From positions 8,779,001-8,843,000 of the forward strand of contig JAQPZY010001688.1 of assembly GCA_029931535.1 (NCBI GenBank): 64,000 nt of DNA, in the 5' to 3' direction. This document shows, piece by piece, positions 20,950 through 32,985 of the stretch. Source of the DNA: Margaritifera margaritifera (taxonomy: Eukaryota > Mollusca > Bivalvia > Unionida > Margaritiferidae). The first letter of the stretch is position 1, and every line of letters starts with the position of its first letter. The position numbers and the translations under genes are program-made. Below the pieces are notes generated by a model. It made no database searches, was not told the origin of the DNA, and saw only the letters and a list, made by a program, of their open reading frames with translations.

Positions 20950-23540
20950 CATATACTAATGAACATTGGTAACTTCCTACATTAGTTTATTGACACATAT
21001 ATTCAACAAAACAAGAAAGGTCAGATATTAGTCGAAAAGGCAATTGCGTTATACATTACAAACGGATGGATCAAGCAATAAGTCAAAATTAATTAGTTTT
21101 AGTTAACTTCCGTCAAAATTAAAGGCATTTTGCCTAGCAACTATTTTCTGGCGTTGAACATGTATGCATATAAAGAATATAGTGTCGCAAACACTAAAAT
21201 GGGGGCACCTCATTTCATCTGGTTCTGTTACGTTCAGCAAATTACCAATATCACTTCGGGTTTTGGTATTTTGCGGATCGAATGGAAAACCTATGAATAT
21301 ATAATGTAAAGTATGAAATTCCTAGAATGACTCATTAATGTAATGCAACTGCACTTGAAGATGCATTCAAACATAGTAATATTCAGATATACATGTATTT
21401 CAACATAGGCGCACATAGAGGAAACTCTTTATAGACGAATACAAAAGCAATATTCTGAGGGAAAAAAAAAAAAAAAAACCCCCCAAAAACCCATTTTTAT
21501 TCTGTTCCATTCCGCAACATACTAATAGCCGTAGAAGCCAATTCTCAGGTATTTTCAGGACAACTTTTAGACAAAAAGGTGAAGTATCAGGTATAATCTG
21601 ATTTGGCTTAAAATCGTTTACATCCTGGATATGACTCAGCGGTTGTAAAGTGCAACATGAAAAGATGTGCACATATGTCAAAGCATATTGATAAATACAA
21701 AATGTGAATAAGTTTATGCTTATAATAAATATTGTACGAGAGAATATATATCCTTGACCTGATCGATATATATGCAATAAATATGTTGACACAAATAGTG
21801 TGATAACCGTTCATAGATTAATCTTGCGATCTTATATATTCCTACATTGTTATTTTAAGACTTTCAAATGTTAGGTTTCTTTTACTTCCCAACTCCCAGG
21901 TCACCACTATAAGCTTTCACAAGAATGTATGCATGAAAGCAAGTGTGATGGTGATGTATTATATTTGTCTTGAAAATGAATGTCAATTTGTCTTTTTTGA
22001 AGTGCTTGATAGAGCCCATGTTTTCTGTCACCTTTTATGTTCCGACACGTAAGCTTTGTCACCAAAGAAGAAGGGTCGTTAAGATAATATCTATGCTCTC
22101 GATCAGCCAAATCATACGTAAAACGTAAATCATAAATCAACATCTTATGATTTTACGACCAAGCATCGAAGACAATGACCCTGAACTATTTTCATGGAGA
22201 GAGAGAAATAAAGATATCGGTAGTTTGGGGCTATTTTCTGATATATTTAGCTACGACACTATGCTAGAGGCGGCCATATTGGATTATGATGTCATACAAC
22301 AAAATGAAAGTTGTGTCAACTTGGGTCTGTAGCTGAATTCATTTAGGCATCTTACCCATACTCTGTGCCAAATTGTAACCACCATTCATCTAAAAACTGA
22401 TCGGACTATTCCTCCTCTTGAATATGTAGTGTTTCTAAAGCAAAATCACACACCTGCTCAAGAAATTAAGTCCTGGTTTATATAGATTCCCTACGTCTCC
22501 TGCTCGCCAATACTTAGTGTTTTTAAATTTCTTTCCTTCTTTCTTTCCAAACCAAACAATGAATTAAATATAGAGGGGCATTCAAGCTAATGCTTGAGTA
22601 GGATTATTTTGCGGGTAGGCAATGATTTTTTATTGGATAGCTATGGTTTTTGTGTGGAAGTTTATTTTTCTTACAATATTTGTTAAAGGAAAACAATATA
22701 TTTGTTTTGTGAAAATGAAAAGTATGATATGTCAATTCCAGCAAAGTACAAAGGTGCCAAATCCGAAGCTTACTCTGAACTGTATTTAACAGCACATAAT
22801 GAAAAACTGCATATAGAACATAAGTTTCTAAAATATTTCAATAGGAGATAAAGATGAGAACTAACCGATTTCAATACCTATTTGAACTTGCAAGAGAGTA
22901 TTGTAAATCTACAACTTCTCGATGGGTACTATTTTCCAGGATATCACGGTTGCTACTAACCAAGCATTTTTACAAACAATGAACAGTGATCTTCTGTAAA
23001 AACATTAGGCCCCATTCTGCAGTGGACAAATATCATTTTAATTGATACACACAGAAATAAATGAAATGCCAGGATTTGTTTTTCATCATTCTTGTCTTTC
23101 TTCCTTTGATATTTCAGTATAAATAACCAATTAATAAGGACTGATGGAATTACCAAAAATCTCTCTTGTCAAACACTTCATATGTTTCTGAAGTTGTAAT
23201 TTGTACACTTCCAATCATTCGGGCGCAATCACGTCTAAAAGTCCAACGAAGATACAACTGCATTCTGCATTTCAGTTATCGGAAAAGTCTTACATGTTAA
23301 ATTTTGAGATTCCATCTTGTTGTCCAAGAGTTGTTACAGAGTTTAGAAGTATGTATTTGTTGGACTAAAATTGGTAATTTTATATACAGCTATGTTGCTA
23401 ACTGAGACCAAGATTTCATGAAATTGTTCCAAATTAAAAAAACTGTTTGATCATATTTGCTGACAATGTGGAGGATTTATAAAAACGAACGATGAAAAAT
23501 ACAACATCTTGGGACTTAATGTTGGTCCTTTGTTGTTTTT
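20950..23540. other. Noncoding AT-rich stretch
   Basis: Apart from an adjoining poly-A/poly-C tract at 21460-21490, I see no gene or element boundary. Open frames are short, AT-rich and unlike known proteins. Confidence 0.55.
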
Positions 23541-23725
23541 AGGACAATTTCCTAAGGTCACAGAGTATTTGACGTCCTTGACAATTTCCTAAGGTCACAC
23601 AGTATTTGACGTCCTTGACAATTTCCTAAGGTCACAGTATTTGACGTCCTTGACAATTTCCTAAGGTCACACAGTATTTGACGTCCTTGACAATTTCATA
23701 AGGTCACACAGTATTTGACGTCCTT
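23541..23725. repeat. 37-bp minisatellite, five copies
   Basis: The unit contains GACAATTTCCTAAGGTCACA and CAGTATTTGACGTCCTT. One copy lacks four bases, and the last copies carry single substitutions. Confidence 0.94.
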
Positions 23726-25465
23726 GGCGCAATCAAGCCAATAGTAAGAACCATGCATTATTTAATATTGATCGCTAATTGCAAATATGGTAGACCATCA
23801 GTAATTTAATTTTCACAATGCTACTTATTACAAATTTCGTCAGGTCGTCAATGTTGTGGTGTGTAACGTTGTAATTGCGCATTTATATAGTATGGATTTA
23901 TGGTTTAAATTGCATCACTTAAGTTCAATCCAACCAAAAAACTGTGTAGTGATGCTAAGGACAATGCAGCGCAACAGCTATAGTTCGATGTCTTTAATGT
24001 CATTCAAAGTTTCGGGGTTGCAATTATGCATTTCTGAAGGAGTTTCCTCTATCATATCTTACAAAAAAAGGTTCCTACTTTTGAATTGTCAGGAATTTGA
24101 AGTGTACATGATGGTGTGTGTGCGGTAATAATTAGTATTTGTAACCAACATTACTTGATCATAGGAAAAGACAAAATAGAGGAGAAAAATGTGGGTTACT
24201 TTCTTACAAGCTAAAATAGATATTGAAAGTTTACTTTCATTTTAACATAAACAGTAATTGTCAGTATTGATTTATTTCGTTAGTCACTTAGTTTGTTATT
24301 TAGTAAGTTTGTTAGTTAAAATGCAACTTTGTCAAATCTCTTCGTTTCATTTCCTGTTGAAATATGGTGTTGCATAATTTAAAAAGATATTTTTTAAAGC
24401 TGCATTGCTTCCCCAAACCGTTTTATAACTAATATTACAAGCTTGTTCTTTGCAGCGAATAACAAAGTAAAACGGCAGTACTATCATAAAAACCAATCCA
24501 GTTTGGCTTGTTTAATCTTCGAGAAGCTCTTGTGTTCTGGTCTAAAAAAAATCCAGTATTTTTTACTCAGTTTTTTTTATAACGAGATTACATTTTACTA
24601 AATTATAAATATGAACAGTGTTCAGATGATTGTCTTGATTTCCATTGGATCTATTAAACTTGTATGGGTAGATCAGGCTATAGGTCGGCCACAAATGGTC
24701 TTATTAGCGACACTTGGACACAGAGCACGAGCTCTCTAAACCTTGCTTTGCCACCCCTCGATCTACGTATGGCTTGCAGTGTACGGTTGCATGTGCCACG
24801 ATAACATCATCGCAGGTTTGTTGACAATCGTGATACAAGTGCATGACGAACAATGTACCAGAAACATGCCACTTCAAGTAAACGATCAACTGTCTGCCAG
24901 ACATTTTATGACTCCATTCTGAGTTCCCCTTTTTTCTTGATTCTGGTATACCTTATTTTAAAATATTTTCAGATATTCACCAGGAGAGCACAAAATCTCG
25001 CCATGCCATCATCTAATTTTTCGATTTTGTTTATTGCCAGGGAATACAGCTTTAATATTTGTCATACATTTTTATATAAATCGGTACACTTTGATTTACT
25101 TCTGTATCACGTTTCCATAATAAAGCACGACATGTAGACATGAGAAATTACATCATTTGTTTATACACTGATAAATGTGCACACGCACACGTACACCAAA
25201 AACCTTAGCTACCGCAGGCAAAAAAAAAACACTGCTTCAAAATAGATTTTAAAATCAAAACTTTAGGAACATATATTCAACTTTTATTCCCATTATCATA
25301 ATTTGTATACGTTATAATATTTGAAAGGCAATAAGTATTGCTAATGTAATCATTGTTTAATCCTCATTGGCCGTGGTATACATTTCGAACTCTTGCCCGA
25401 CGAAAACGCCACAGCTTTGTCCACAAAATACCGGTCTGTTTATTAGTCTGTTCCCACACAGTTTA
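23726..25465. other. Noncoding stretch with one slightly GC-richer patch
   Basis: At 24690-24910 the base composition rises, and the minus strand holds a 66-codon frame with five Cys (MSGRQLIVYLKW at its start). I do not recognise it and see no splice signals that would make it an exon. The rest is AT-rich noncoding sequence. Confidence 0.4.
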
Positions 25466-25702
25466 GGGCCCCCGGGTGGCAGAGTGGTCTAAGGCGCTCG
25501 CCTTTACCAATCACAGACATCTCACCTCTGTCCGTGTGGGCTCGAGTCTCGGCTCTGCCAAAGTGGGTACGTGAGAAAGTTTTCCAGTAGCTTCCCATGG
25601 GTCGGTGGTTCTTCCCGGATTCTTCCTCCACCAAATATACTGGCCACCATGTATAGCCCATCATGTGCTGAAAAATGGCGTTAAACCCACAAAACCAAAC
25701 CC
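25466..25702 (+). mobile_element. tRNA-headed SINE with Leu/Ser-like head
   Basis: The head carries an RNA polymerase III A box TGGCAGAGTGG (25477-25487) and a B box-like GCTCGAGTCTC (25540-25550), with a long variable-arm region as in tRNA-Leu/Ser. The body contains TTCTTCCTCCACCA and ACTGGCC followed by TATAGCCCAT, GTGCTGAAAA and GGCGTTAAACCC. This resembles the conserved body and tail of SINEs widespread in molluscs. The A-rich tail is ACAAAACCAAACCC. No flanking duplication was identified. Confidence 0.8.
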
Positions 25703-26367
25703 ATACAGTGACAACTGTAGAGATCATACAAGATTGGCTGCTGAAGCACGAGTATGAACGCGAGGTTCCGAAGTCTTTCCTCTTTGCACTGGGAAACGTT
25801 TAGACACAGCAGACTATGTATGTCTGTTATTCTTAAATGACCAATTAAAAAATATAGCCTACTAATTAGCACATCCTTCTCTTGAAAATCAAAGATTTTT
25901 CTTTTAAAAGATGTTACTATTTAATGAGTAATTTTGATTTCAACCAGGAATATATTTCACGAAAATTATGTGAGAGATAGACAAGTTAAAACTGTGCGAA
26001 TTTGTATATGTTATATAGTAACAATGGGCCAAAGTGACAGACTATTAGTTAACCATGCTGGTTTATAGTCAGACAAGCTTAGCACGCCAAACATTTATTA
26101 CGTCGTAAATCACACCCCAGCTTGACAGTGACCTGCATTAAGATGGAATATTGAATAAGAACGTTTGACTGATAGCTGGTCGTAGGTAGGCGGAGCATGA
26201 GAATTCGTCAAATGCTAATTCAAGTTCATTAATTATATACTAAATATGAAATTAAAAGAAGTACCTTAATTGTATACTACATGTAGAAGAACTTTTATTA
26301 CGTAAAAGGTAGTGCATGTGTTTGTGGTGGAGGGGAGAGTTAGCGCTGTGTAGGTAATAGTAAGTAA

Positions 26368-26475
<108 letters not shown>

Positions 26476-27308
26476 CAGTATGATAGACTCTTTGCGACAT
26501 TTCCAACAAAACATAGTAGGCAAATTGCATACTATCTCTATCTCCCATGTGCTCATAATGCCTTGATTGAGCATTTATCGATCAAAGCAGGTCCAATGTA
26601 TTTTCCTTATCATGGCCAACGATTACTTTGCAAGGTATTTGATGATTACTTGAAAAAGCCGTTTTCATTTTGTAAACTAGCTTCATCCAAATACAATGGG
26701 TACCCACTATTTATCATTCATATGGCAAGCATAGGCACGTATGATGGATACACATTCTTGGAGGATAGAATTTCAATTATTACAAGAAATGCATTACACT
26801 CTCGACTATCCTTGCTTCATTCAGTTGTTATTTACCATAAGCGGTCTTCTTGGGTACAACCACTTCCCATCCCACCTTTGACAGTTCAGAAACTAAATTA
26901 AACTTTTTGAATACAACAACTGCAAATTGGTCAAAGTGGCTTCATTATTGCTGCAACACTTTTTGAGGTTTTCGAATGGCTTGCGTTGCTGATCATTCAC
27001 TTGAACTTGCAGTCAGGAATAGGTGGATGTGCGTTGCACATCTCTTTTATTACATATTTTAATCGTGTACTCTTTTTTTTCTCCCGATAGTCTTTTCCTT
27101 TTAATTTCTGCAAGGATCAAGTGGAAATTGTGGTTCCTTCTTTACCACAGGGTATCATCAAAGGTAAAGCAACTTTGCATAGTAATAGTTTCCATGTGAA
27201 TTTCTGACTTGGTTGGCTCCGTTTCACTTCAGTGCCTCATGTCCAGTAGTTTCATGTGTGAGTGTCTCTGTAGGTGTGTGTGTGTGTATATATAGAGGGT
27301 CTCTGTAG

Positions 27309-27321
<13 letters not shown>

Positions 27322-27398
<77 letters not shown>
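27322..27398. repeat. (TA)n microsatellite preceded by short TG repeats
   Basis: About 38 TA units follow GTGTGTGTGTG. The preceding segment GGGTCTCTGTAGGTGTGTG is duplicated at 27268 and 27297. Confidence 0.97.
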
Positions 27399-27401
<3 letters not shown>

Positions 27402-27694
27402 TATTCTTCAGAGAGCATTATAATTCTTGAATCATATTTAAACTGGTGTCTTTGCAACATCTTGCTTTCAACACGAACACAAATGGTGTACAATCTGTTT
27501 GTAAGATAGTTTGCGTTGCTAACCATATTTCAGTTCAATGTTCATTTTGTTAATTTTAAAAAATGGCTACAATGACAGGTGATTTGCTTAGTCAGAGCTT
27601 CAAAGACTTCATGGTTTGTTTGGCATTCCTGATCAGTATGAGCTTCTTGCTTCATACTTCGGATTATGGCCTAGTTTTGCACTATAGGAAAAAT

Positions 27695-28056
27695 TAAAGG
27701 GAAAGCAAATTTTGAGTAATTATGTTTCTCCGAGAATACTTACCCGATCACACTAACGTTAGGGACATAAGCCTGCTACCTCCCGAATCCAGCCCTATTA
27801 AAGACGAAAATTCGTCTTTTGTGTTTATATCATATAGAGAAAGGGCAATAACTCTGGCCCGTTACCTCCATTTACCACCACCAGGTGTCGCTAGTTTTTA
27901 AACTGAGCGATATACCAACGAGGATGCTCGCATGGCGGGGTGGCTGGGAGGATTTTTAAGTAATGTGATCGGGTAAGTATTCTCGGAGAAACATAATTTA
28001 CTTAAAAATTTGCTTTCTCCTTCAAATACGTTCTCCGATCACATTAACGCTAGGAG
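27695..28056. repeat. Left inverted terminal repeat and nested hairpin of the DIRS element
   Basis: The outer arm contains ATTATGTTTCTCCGAGAATA and CTTACCCGATCACA, and its inverse lies at 27961-28022. Between them is the repeat shared with the right end. Immediately inward, AAATACGTTCTCCGATCACATTAACG mirrors the extreme right end near 32941-32975 (shown here only in part: TACGTTCTCCGATCACATT). Confidence 0.85.
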
Positions 28057-28342
28057 AATAGGTAATAGGAGGAGGGAATGCTGAGCATCCTACCTATATC
28101 TTGGGTATCCTTCTAGGAAATAAAAGGCTGGATTCCCTATGCGAACGATAACCCACTCTCCTAATTTGAAAGCAACACAGCCTAGGGTCACGTGAGCTAT
28201 GACCCTCATATCCGGTTAAGAAGATGATTATTGAATTCTTATCTACAAAATTTCACTTGTGAATCCAGCGAAGCTAAGAGGCTGTGTTAGCTTTAACTGG
28301 GTCTGGTGGTCATTTGGGCTGCCGACACAGGACCCACCAGAT

Positions 28343-29222
28343 TCAGAGTTTGTTGCTCATAAGGCAACACTGATCTTTTGCGACTTCAGAGTACGCTGAG
28401 CGTATAACCCACTTCAGCCACGAAGATGGGGCTTGAGGGGTAATATCCTGCTTCCTGGCCTTCACCGTGAGAAAGAGACGTTTGTGTGTGCCACGACTTG
28501 CCTCTATGCGCTTCAAGTAGTGCTTGATGGCGCGGACAGTGTCTTGCATGGCCGCTCCTCTCGACATGTCTAACGAAGAGAGGGAGTGTATGACAACTCT
28601 CAGATTGCCCACTGACGGCAACCTATTTTTGGCCACAAAGCCTGTTTGTGTCATGAGGACCATCGAACCATTCGATCTGAACTGAAGATAGTTCGGGTCA
28701 GCTGAAAGGGCATGTAACTCGCTCACCCAGCATGTCGAAGCTAAGGCTATCAGGAAACTTGTTTTTATATGATAGCAGCTTCAGCAAGGTTTGGGCTAAA
28801 GGCTCGAATTTATCTGAATTTAGCCATGTTAAAAGCCAGGAGAGATTCCATTTTGGAAACAGGGTGAGGGATTTTGGTCGATCAAAATCCAAATTGGCTA
28901 GTAGGTCTGATAGATCTTGATCACGACAGATATCTTGTCTGCCATAATGTCAGAATGTGTCCGATATCATGGAGCGGTAGACTATGATGGTAAATTGGAC
29001 CAGCTTTTTCTCCTCGTAGAGCCAGAGAACAATAGTCGGCCGTTGAGGGATCGAGGCACTCAAATGGACGATGTTATTGACTCGGCACTAGTCCCTGAAA
29101 ATACGCCACTTTCCCTCATAAGCCTTCAGAGTGGAGGGCCTTCTTGCTCTCGAGATTCTCTCCACAATCAAAGGTCTAAATTCTTTCTCTCGCAACGCTG
29201 TCTTGACAAGAGCCAGGCGTGA
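28343..29222 (-). pseudogene. DIRS tyrosine recombinase, truncated
   Basis: The family integrates circular DNA copies by tyrosine-recombinase chemistry. The frame downstream of RNase H reaches RRPSTLKAYEGKWRIF (N-terminal core-binding region, near 29,100). Further pieces in other frames are KWNLSWLLTWLNSDKFEPLA (28.7-28.9 kb) and SELHALSADP with LFLTVKARKQDITPQ (28343-28726). SELHALS corresponds to the motif holding the first catalytic Arg. The expected HxxR and the nucleophilic Tyr segments downstream were not found, because the frame ends at 28343. At least two frameshifts separate the pieces. The enzyme cannot be active. Confidence 0.75.
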
Positions 29223-30010
29223 AGGAGAAGGCGGTCTGGGCAGGGGTGGAACACCTCCGATCACAGTTGCTTGAGAAGATTCAGCTTGGCTGGAATCTTC
29301 CTTGGCAGGTCTATCTCTAGATCGAGTAGATCGGTGACCCCGGACTTGTCCCATCTGAGAGGGGCTATCAGAACCATCTTGTAGTTCTGACCCCTCAACT
29401 TCTGTATTATTGTCGGTACCAAGACCATGGGCGGGTAGGCAAGTCCCTGAACCATTTCCCAATTGCTTGTGTCCACGGCACAAGCTTCTGCGTCCGGAAC
29501 TGGAGACGAAGGTGGGCAACTTGTGATTCCATCTTGTCACAAAAAGATCGATCAACGGACGCCCCCAATGTCCGCAAAGCCGTTGAAAAACTGATTGATG
29601 TAGGAAAAATGCCATATGAATGAATTGACCCTTTCTGGATAGAGGGTCAGCCATGACACTGAGTCTGCCGGAAATGTGCCTGATTTGTACGGTGATATGT
29701 AGTTGGTTGCAACAACGTAGAAACTGCCAAAGCAGAACGTACAGGTCGGGTGATTTGGTGCCCCCCTGTTTGAGGAGATAGGTCACTACTACCGAGTTGT
29801 CCGACATAATCAGGACTATTTTCCCCGAGAGTTGGTCCTTCCAGAACTGAAAGGCATTAATGACAGCCTTCATTCCGAGAAGGTTGATGTGGAGAGGTTG
29901 TTTTCCCTGGTTCCCACGTGCCGGTGACCGTACTGAAGTATGGCAACAGTTGGGCTCCCCAACCGTACTTACTGGCATTAGTACGTACTGTCTCTTCCAA
30001 TTGGGGTTTC
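29088..30010 (-). pseudogene. DIRS RNase H domain joined to recombinase N-terminus
   Basis: The 296-codon frame contains HINLLGMKAVINAF, then LIMSDNSVVVTYLLKQGGT and IRHISGRLSVMADPLSR, the later motifs of DIRS/gypsy-type RNase H. Just upstream, in another frame, NASKYGWG replaces the usual DASxxGWG, so the first catalytic Asp appears lost. The linker after DPLSR is long and Ser/Arg-rich before the recombinase start. The frame is open throughout, which makes this the best preserved part of the element. Confidence 0.8.
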
Positions 30011-30130
30011 TCCAGAGGAATTCCTGTCGTGAGCCAACCGGGGTTGCGCCACTGGCACAGAAATGATCGTACCTTCGTCTATGTAGGTAACGTCGACAGG
30101 AACAGTGTGACGACGCAATCCGTGATTTTG

Positions 30131-30625
30131 TTAAAGACCCAGGGGTTGATGTTTAGACCTAATGGAAGAACCTGACACTGGTAAACCTTGTCGTGGTAAG
30201 CAAAACGAAGAAATATCCGCGACGCCAGGTGGATAGGGACGTAAAAATATGCATCGGTCAGATCGAGACTGATGGCATACTCGTCCCTTCTGGTTGAGTC
30301 GTATCGATCTCACCGTCTCCATCTGGAACTTTGGCGGAGGAATATATTGATTGAGGCGACTCAGGTTTATGATCGGTCTCAACGTTCCGTTGGCCTTTTG
30401 TATAAGGAAAATCCTTGAATAAAACCCCGGAGATTGTGTTTTTCTCACAGTCTCCATCGCCCTTTTGGCGAGGAGCGATCGTAGATTATCGTCATTCTCT
30501 CGATCTGACGGTACGTCCGTTAGAAGGAGAGAGGAAGAAAGAGGAGGGGTTGGATAAATGAAAGCCGAAGCCCCTCCGAAATGATATGAATCACCCAGTC
30601 GTTTTGAAAAAATAGATTGATCCAA
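30131..30625 (-). pseudogene. DIRS reverse transcriptase, N-terminal fingers/palm only
   Basis: The frame includes GFYSRIFLIQKANGTLRPII followed by NLSRLNQYI, the first reverse-transcriptase motifs of DIRS elements. A frameshift follows near 30,290 (the same strand then reads DLTDAYFYVP-like content in another frame). Only about 130 bp separate this part from the RNase H start, whereas several hundred are needed for the YxDD catalytic loop and thumb. I find no such loop, so the polymerase core has been deleted. The element could move only if helped in trans. Confidence 0.8.
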
Positions 30626-30659
30626 CCAGATTGGAAGTGCAGCAGTCTGGCGCCCACAG

Positions 30660-31650
30660 GTAGGCTCTCTGCGGACGGTGGGGTTGGAAGGTCAGCGTCG
30701 AGACTTTGTAGGTTTGGAGGAGGAGAAACTTGACTCCTTGCCCCCCTCCCTACAAGGCTGACTCCTAACTGGTTGGATGTGAAAGATCCCTTTTGCTTTG
30801 CTCGCCTATCGTCGATCCGCTGTGGCAGGGGCGGATTGGTCTTAAAAAACTGTGCTGGGTGGGCGGCGAGTTGGAGGGGCAGGTCCTGAGCTGCCTGCCT
30901 CCGAACTTCTTCAATTTTGCCCCCAAAGTAATGTCGAGTCTAAACGGTGTCATTCGTAATGTCCGGGTGTGATGTGGCTGGAGCGACGTGGAACGCAAAC
31001 ATGCGTCACGTCGTATCAGGTCGAGATTCGCAGAGACAGTCAACGCATTTGCCATGGAATGATGAGTTGCCCTGTTAATGACCCGAGCAATTCGAGCCGT
31101 TGCCTCACAGGCATGCTCATTGCTCGATTTTTCCTTAAGCCGGAACAATCGCCAATGAGGCCAAGTCTAATATCGAAGACGTAGCGACAATTCGAACCAG
31201 CTTCGATGTGGCATGAAAAACATTCTTGTCCACTTTATAAAAAAAGTGGGGCAGCCATGTGGACAGCCGCTTAATTTTTATCCAATTTTTTGCATCCGCG
31301 CAATGAGAATGTCGCTGGTACTTGGCTTTCAGAAAAGAAAAGCCTGCCTTACCCTTCCCTAGATCACAGACTCGTCCAGACAGACGATCATTAATCTCCC
31401 TGATCTTTGCTGACTGGAAAAGCAGCCGGAAGGACGGAGTCTCTTCCTCATTGTCGATATCTACCGAAGCCTTGACCTTATAGTCAAGCGTAGCGGTAGG
31501 TAGGGGGGTGTAGGGCATTCTGAAGCCGACAACACCCGGTATATGTCTTCGATGGCATCCTTAAAACTGAACTCAGTACTCTCCATGTTCGGATTTGAGT
31601 AGGAGTATCTTCACACTCACTGTGTAGTGTCCTGTTCTTGTTCTGCCTCC
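30660..31650 (-). pseudogene. DIRS gag-like protein, main part
   Basis: Two frames (31135-31518 and 30765-31148) read as one continuous family sequence. The first has IREINDRLSGRVCDLGKGKA, KWIKIK-like and FHATSKLVRIVATSSILDLA features, and the second has LRSTSLQPHHTRTLRMTPF. Such stretches recur in bivalve and fish DIRS gag-like proteins. A frameshift separates them near 31,140. The role in the family is packaging the element RNA; no catalytic motif is expected. Confidence 0.6.
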
Positions 31651-31699
31651 ATATACGGATAAACCATCAAGGGTAGCATAGATGACGCAATGCCGTCAT

Positions 31700-32427
31700 C
31701 TCTATATAAGTCACGGTAATTTCCCTGTGGGTAAGCCGTGAACATACAGTAAGCTGGCTTCACCGGACGAATGTGTCGTACCAGTACGGACCGCTGGTTT
31801 GACAGGAGTATGGTCAGCACGGTTACCGGCCGTGCGGAAGGCGGTCCGGTTGCTGCCGGTATCGGCCGTGCTTGTCGGCATGGCTGAACGGACGGATCTA
31901 TCACTAAGATCCTCGTACTTAAAATTTGTTTGTAGCCGTAGGTGTGGTAGAACGGACAGATCTATCATTAAGATCTCCGTGATTGTAGAGAGATGAAGTC
32001 GTAGGCCTGGCGAGACGGACGGATCTATCACTAAGATTCCCGTAATTGGTATTGTATGCAGCCATAGCATGGAAGGACGGACAGATCCATCATTAAGATC
32101 TCCGTAATTGTTCACCTGATTGATAAGGCTCAACTGGCTGGACGGGCGGCTCAGTTGGCTGGACAATCGTGGACAGCTCTATTAAAACCCCATGCGCCCT
32201 GACTTACAGGCCCGAGGACCATGCTCGGACATGCGGGGGGACTTACTCCACCTGGGCTGCCTAAAAATGGGGATACACTCCCCCATTATATTATATTTAC
32301 CTGTCCATACACTCTCGTACCATATGGCGCACACACTGCATGGTACTAAGGAAGTATATTTTGTGCACGCAAGGCACTGACTCATGCGTGTCTTGCCTGG
32401 CCTTGAACTAGTATTTATACACTTCAT
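31700..32427 (-). pseudogene. DIRS gag-like N-terminal region with Cys motif and internal repeats
   Basis: The upstream piece (32182-32427) reads MSQCLACTKYTSLVPCSVC after an extra 14 codons, giving a CxxC-x8-CxxC pattern that could bind zinc. The following frame (31711-32166) is built from about four degenerate units with IPITGILVIDPSV-like content, encoded by the 75-bp repeat. Position at the 5' end of the element suggests a nucleic-acid-binding gag segment. The assignment is by position and Cys pattern only. Confidence 0.45.
31885..32120. repeat. About 65-75-bp degenerate tandem repeat inside the DIRS gag region
   Basis: Units contain GACGGATCTATCACTAAGAT alternating with ACGGACAGATCTATCATTAAG, followed by CCGTAATTG. 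About four copies occur, in frame with the gag-like protein. Confidence 0.8.
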
Positions 32428-32801
32428 CTACATGTTTCACTGAAACGACAAAAAAAAAAAAAAAAAAAAAATGTATGAATTAACAATGCAGTATGTTAAT
32501 AAATTGCTAAAACAACACCCGTTACTAACTGGGTGAGCGAACTCTGCACGAAACCATGAATAACAACATGCATCAACGATAGCCTATTGTACCATGCGGT
32601 TTAAATAGACAAAGTCCGAGAAGGTGGCAAATTAACGAAAATATTGGAAAAATTGCAAAAATAATGTATACCACCTTTAGAGGAATGATTAATACACAAT
32701 ATAAATCAAAATTTCTGGATAGATGGTTAAAATTCACATCGAAACTGGCATGAATTTACAGGAGGTTTTTCGTACGATGTTGACTGTACGAAAGCGAAGC
32801 T

Positions 32802-32985
32802 TAAAAAATAGCGACACCTGGTGGTGGCAAAGGGAGGTAATGGGCAAGAGTTATTGCCCTTTGTCTATATGATATAGACACAAAGACGAATTTTCGTCTT
32901 TTAATAGGGCTGGATTAGGGAGGTAGCAGGCTTATATCCCTAATGTTAATGTGATTGGGGAACGTATTTCAAGATGAAATCAATG
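32802..32985. repeat. Right inverted terminal repeat of the DIRS element
   Basis: It is the inverse of 27747-27900 with a few substitutions. It starts TAGCGACACCTGGTGGTGG, contains AGACGAATTTTCGTCTT and ends near AACGTATTTCAAG. Confidence 0.88.

Larger units (their letters stand above)
27695..32985 (-). mobile_element. DIRS-like tyrosine-recombinase retroelement, defective
   Basis: Gag-like, reverse transcriptase, RNase H and tyrosine recombinase pieces occur in DIRS order on the minus strand. The ends are inverted rather than direct repeats: 27747-27900 matches the inverse of 32802-32960 over about 150 bp. That match includes AAGACGAAAATTCGTCTT, itself a palindrome, and ACCACCAGGTGTCGCTA. 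The left terminus is also a hairpin, since 27695-27765 is mirrored by 27961-28022. A stretch at 28021-28056 mirrors the outermost right end, recalling the internal complementary region of DIRS. GC content is higher than in the neighbouring DNA. Frameshifts and deletions make it defective. Confidence 0.85.

Noticed and set aside
26563..26901. 112-codon plus-strand frame
   Set aside because: It has plausible composition but no recognisable motif, splice partner or neighbour. I kept it only as a note in the noncoding entry.
29860..30175. Plus-strand open frames over the DIRS element
   Set aside because: They are shadows of the RNase H and polymerase region on the minus strand.
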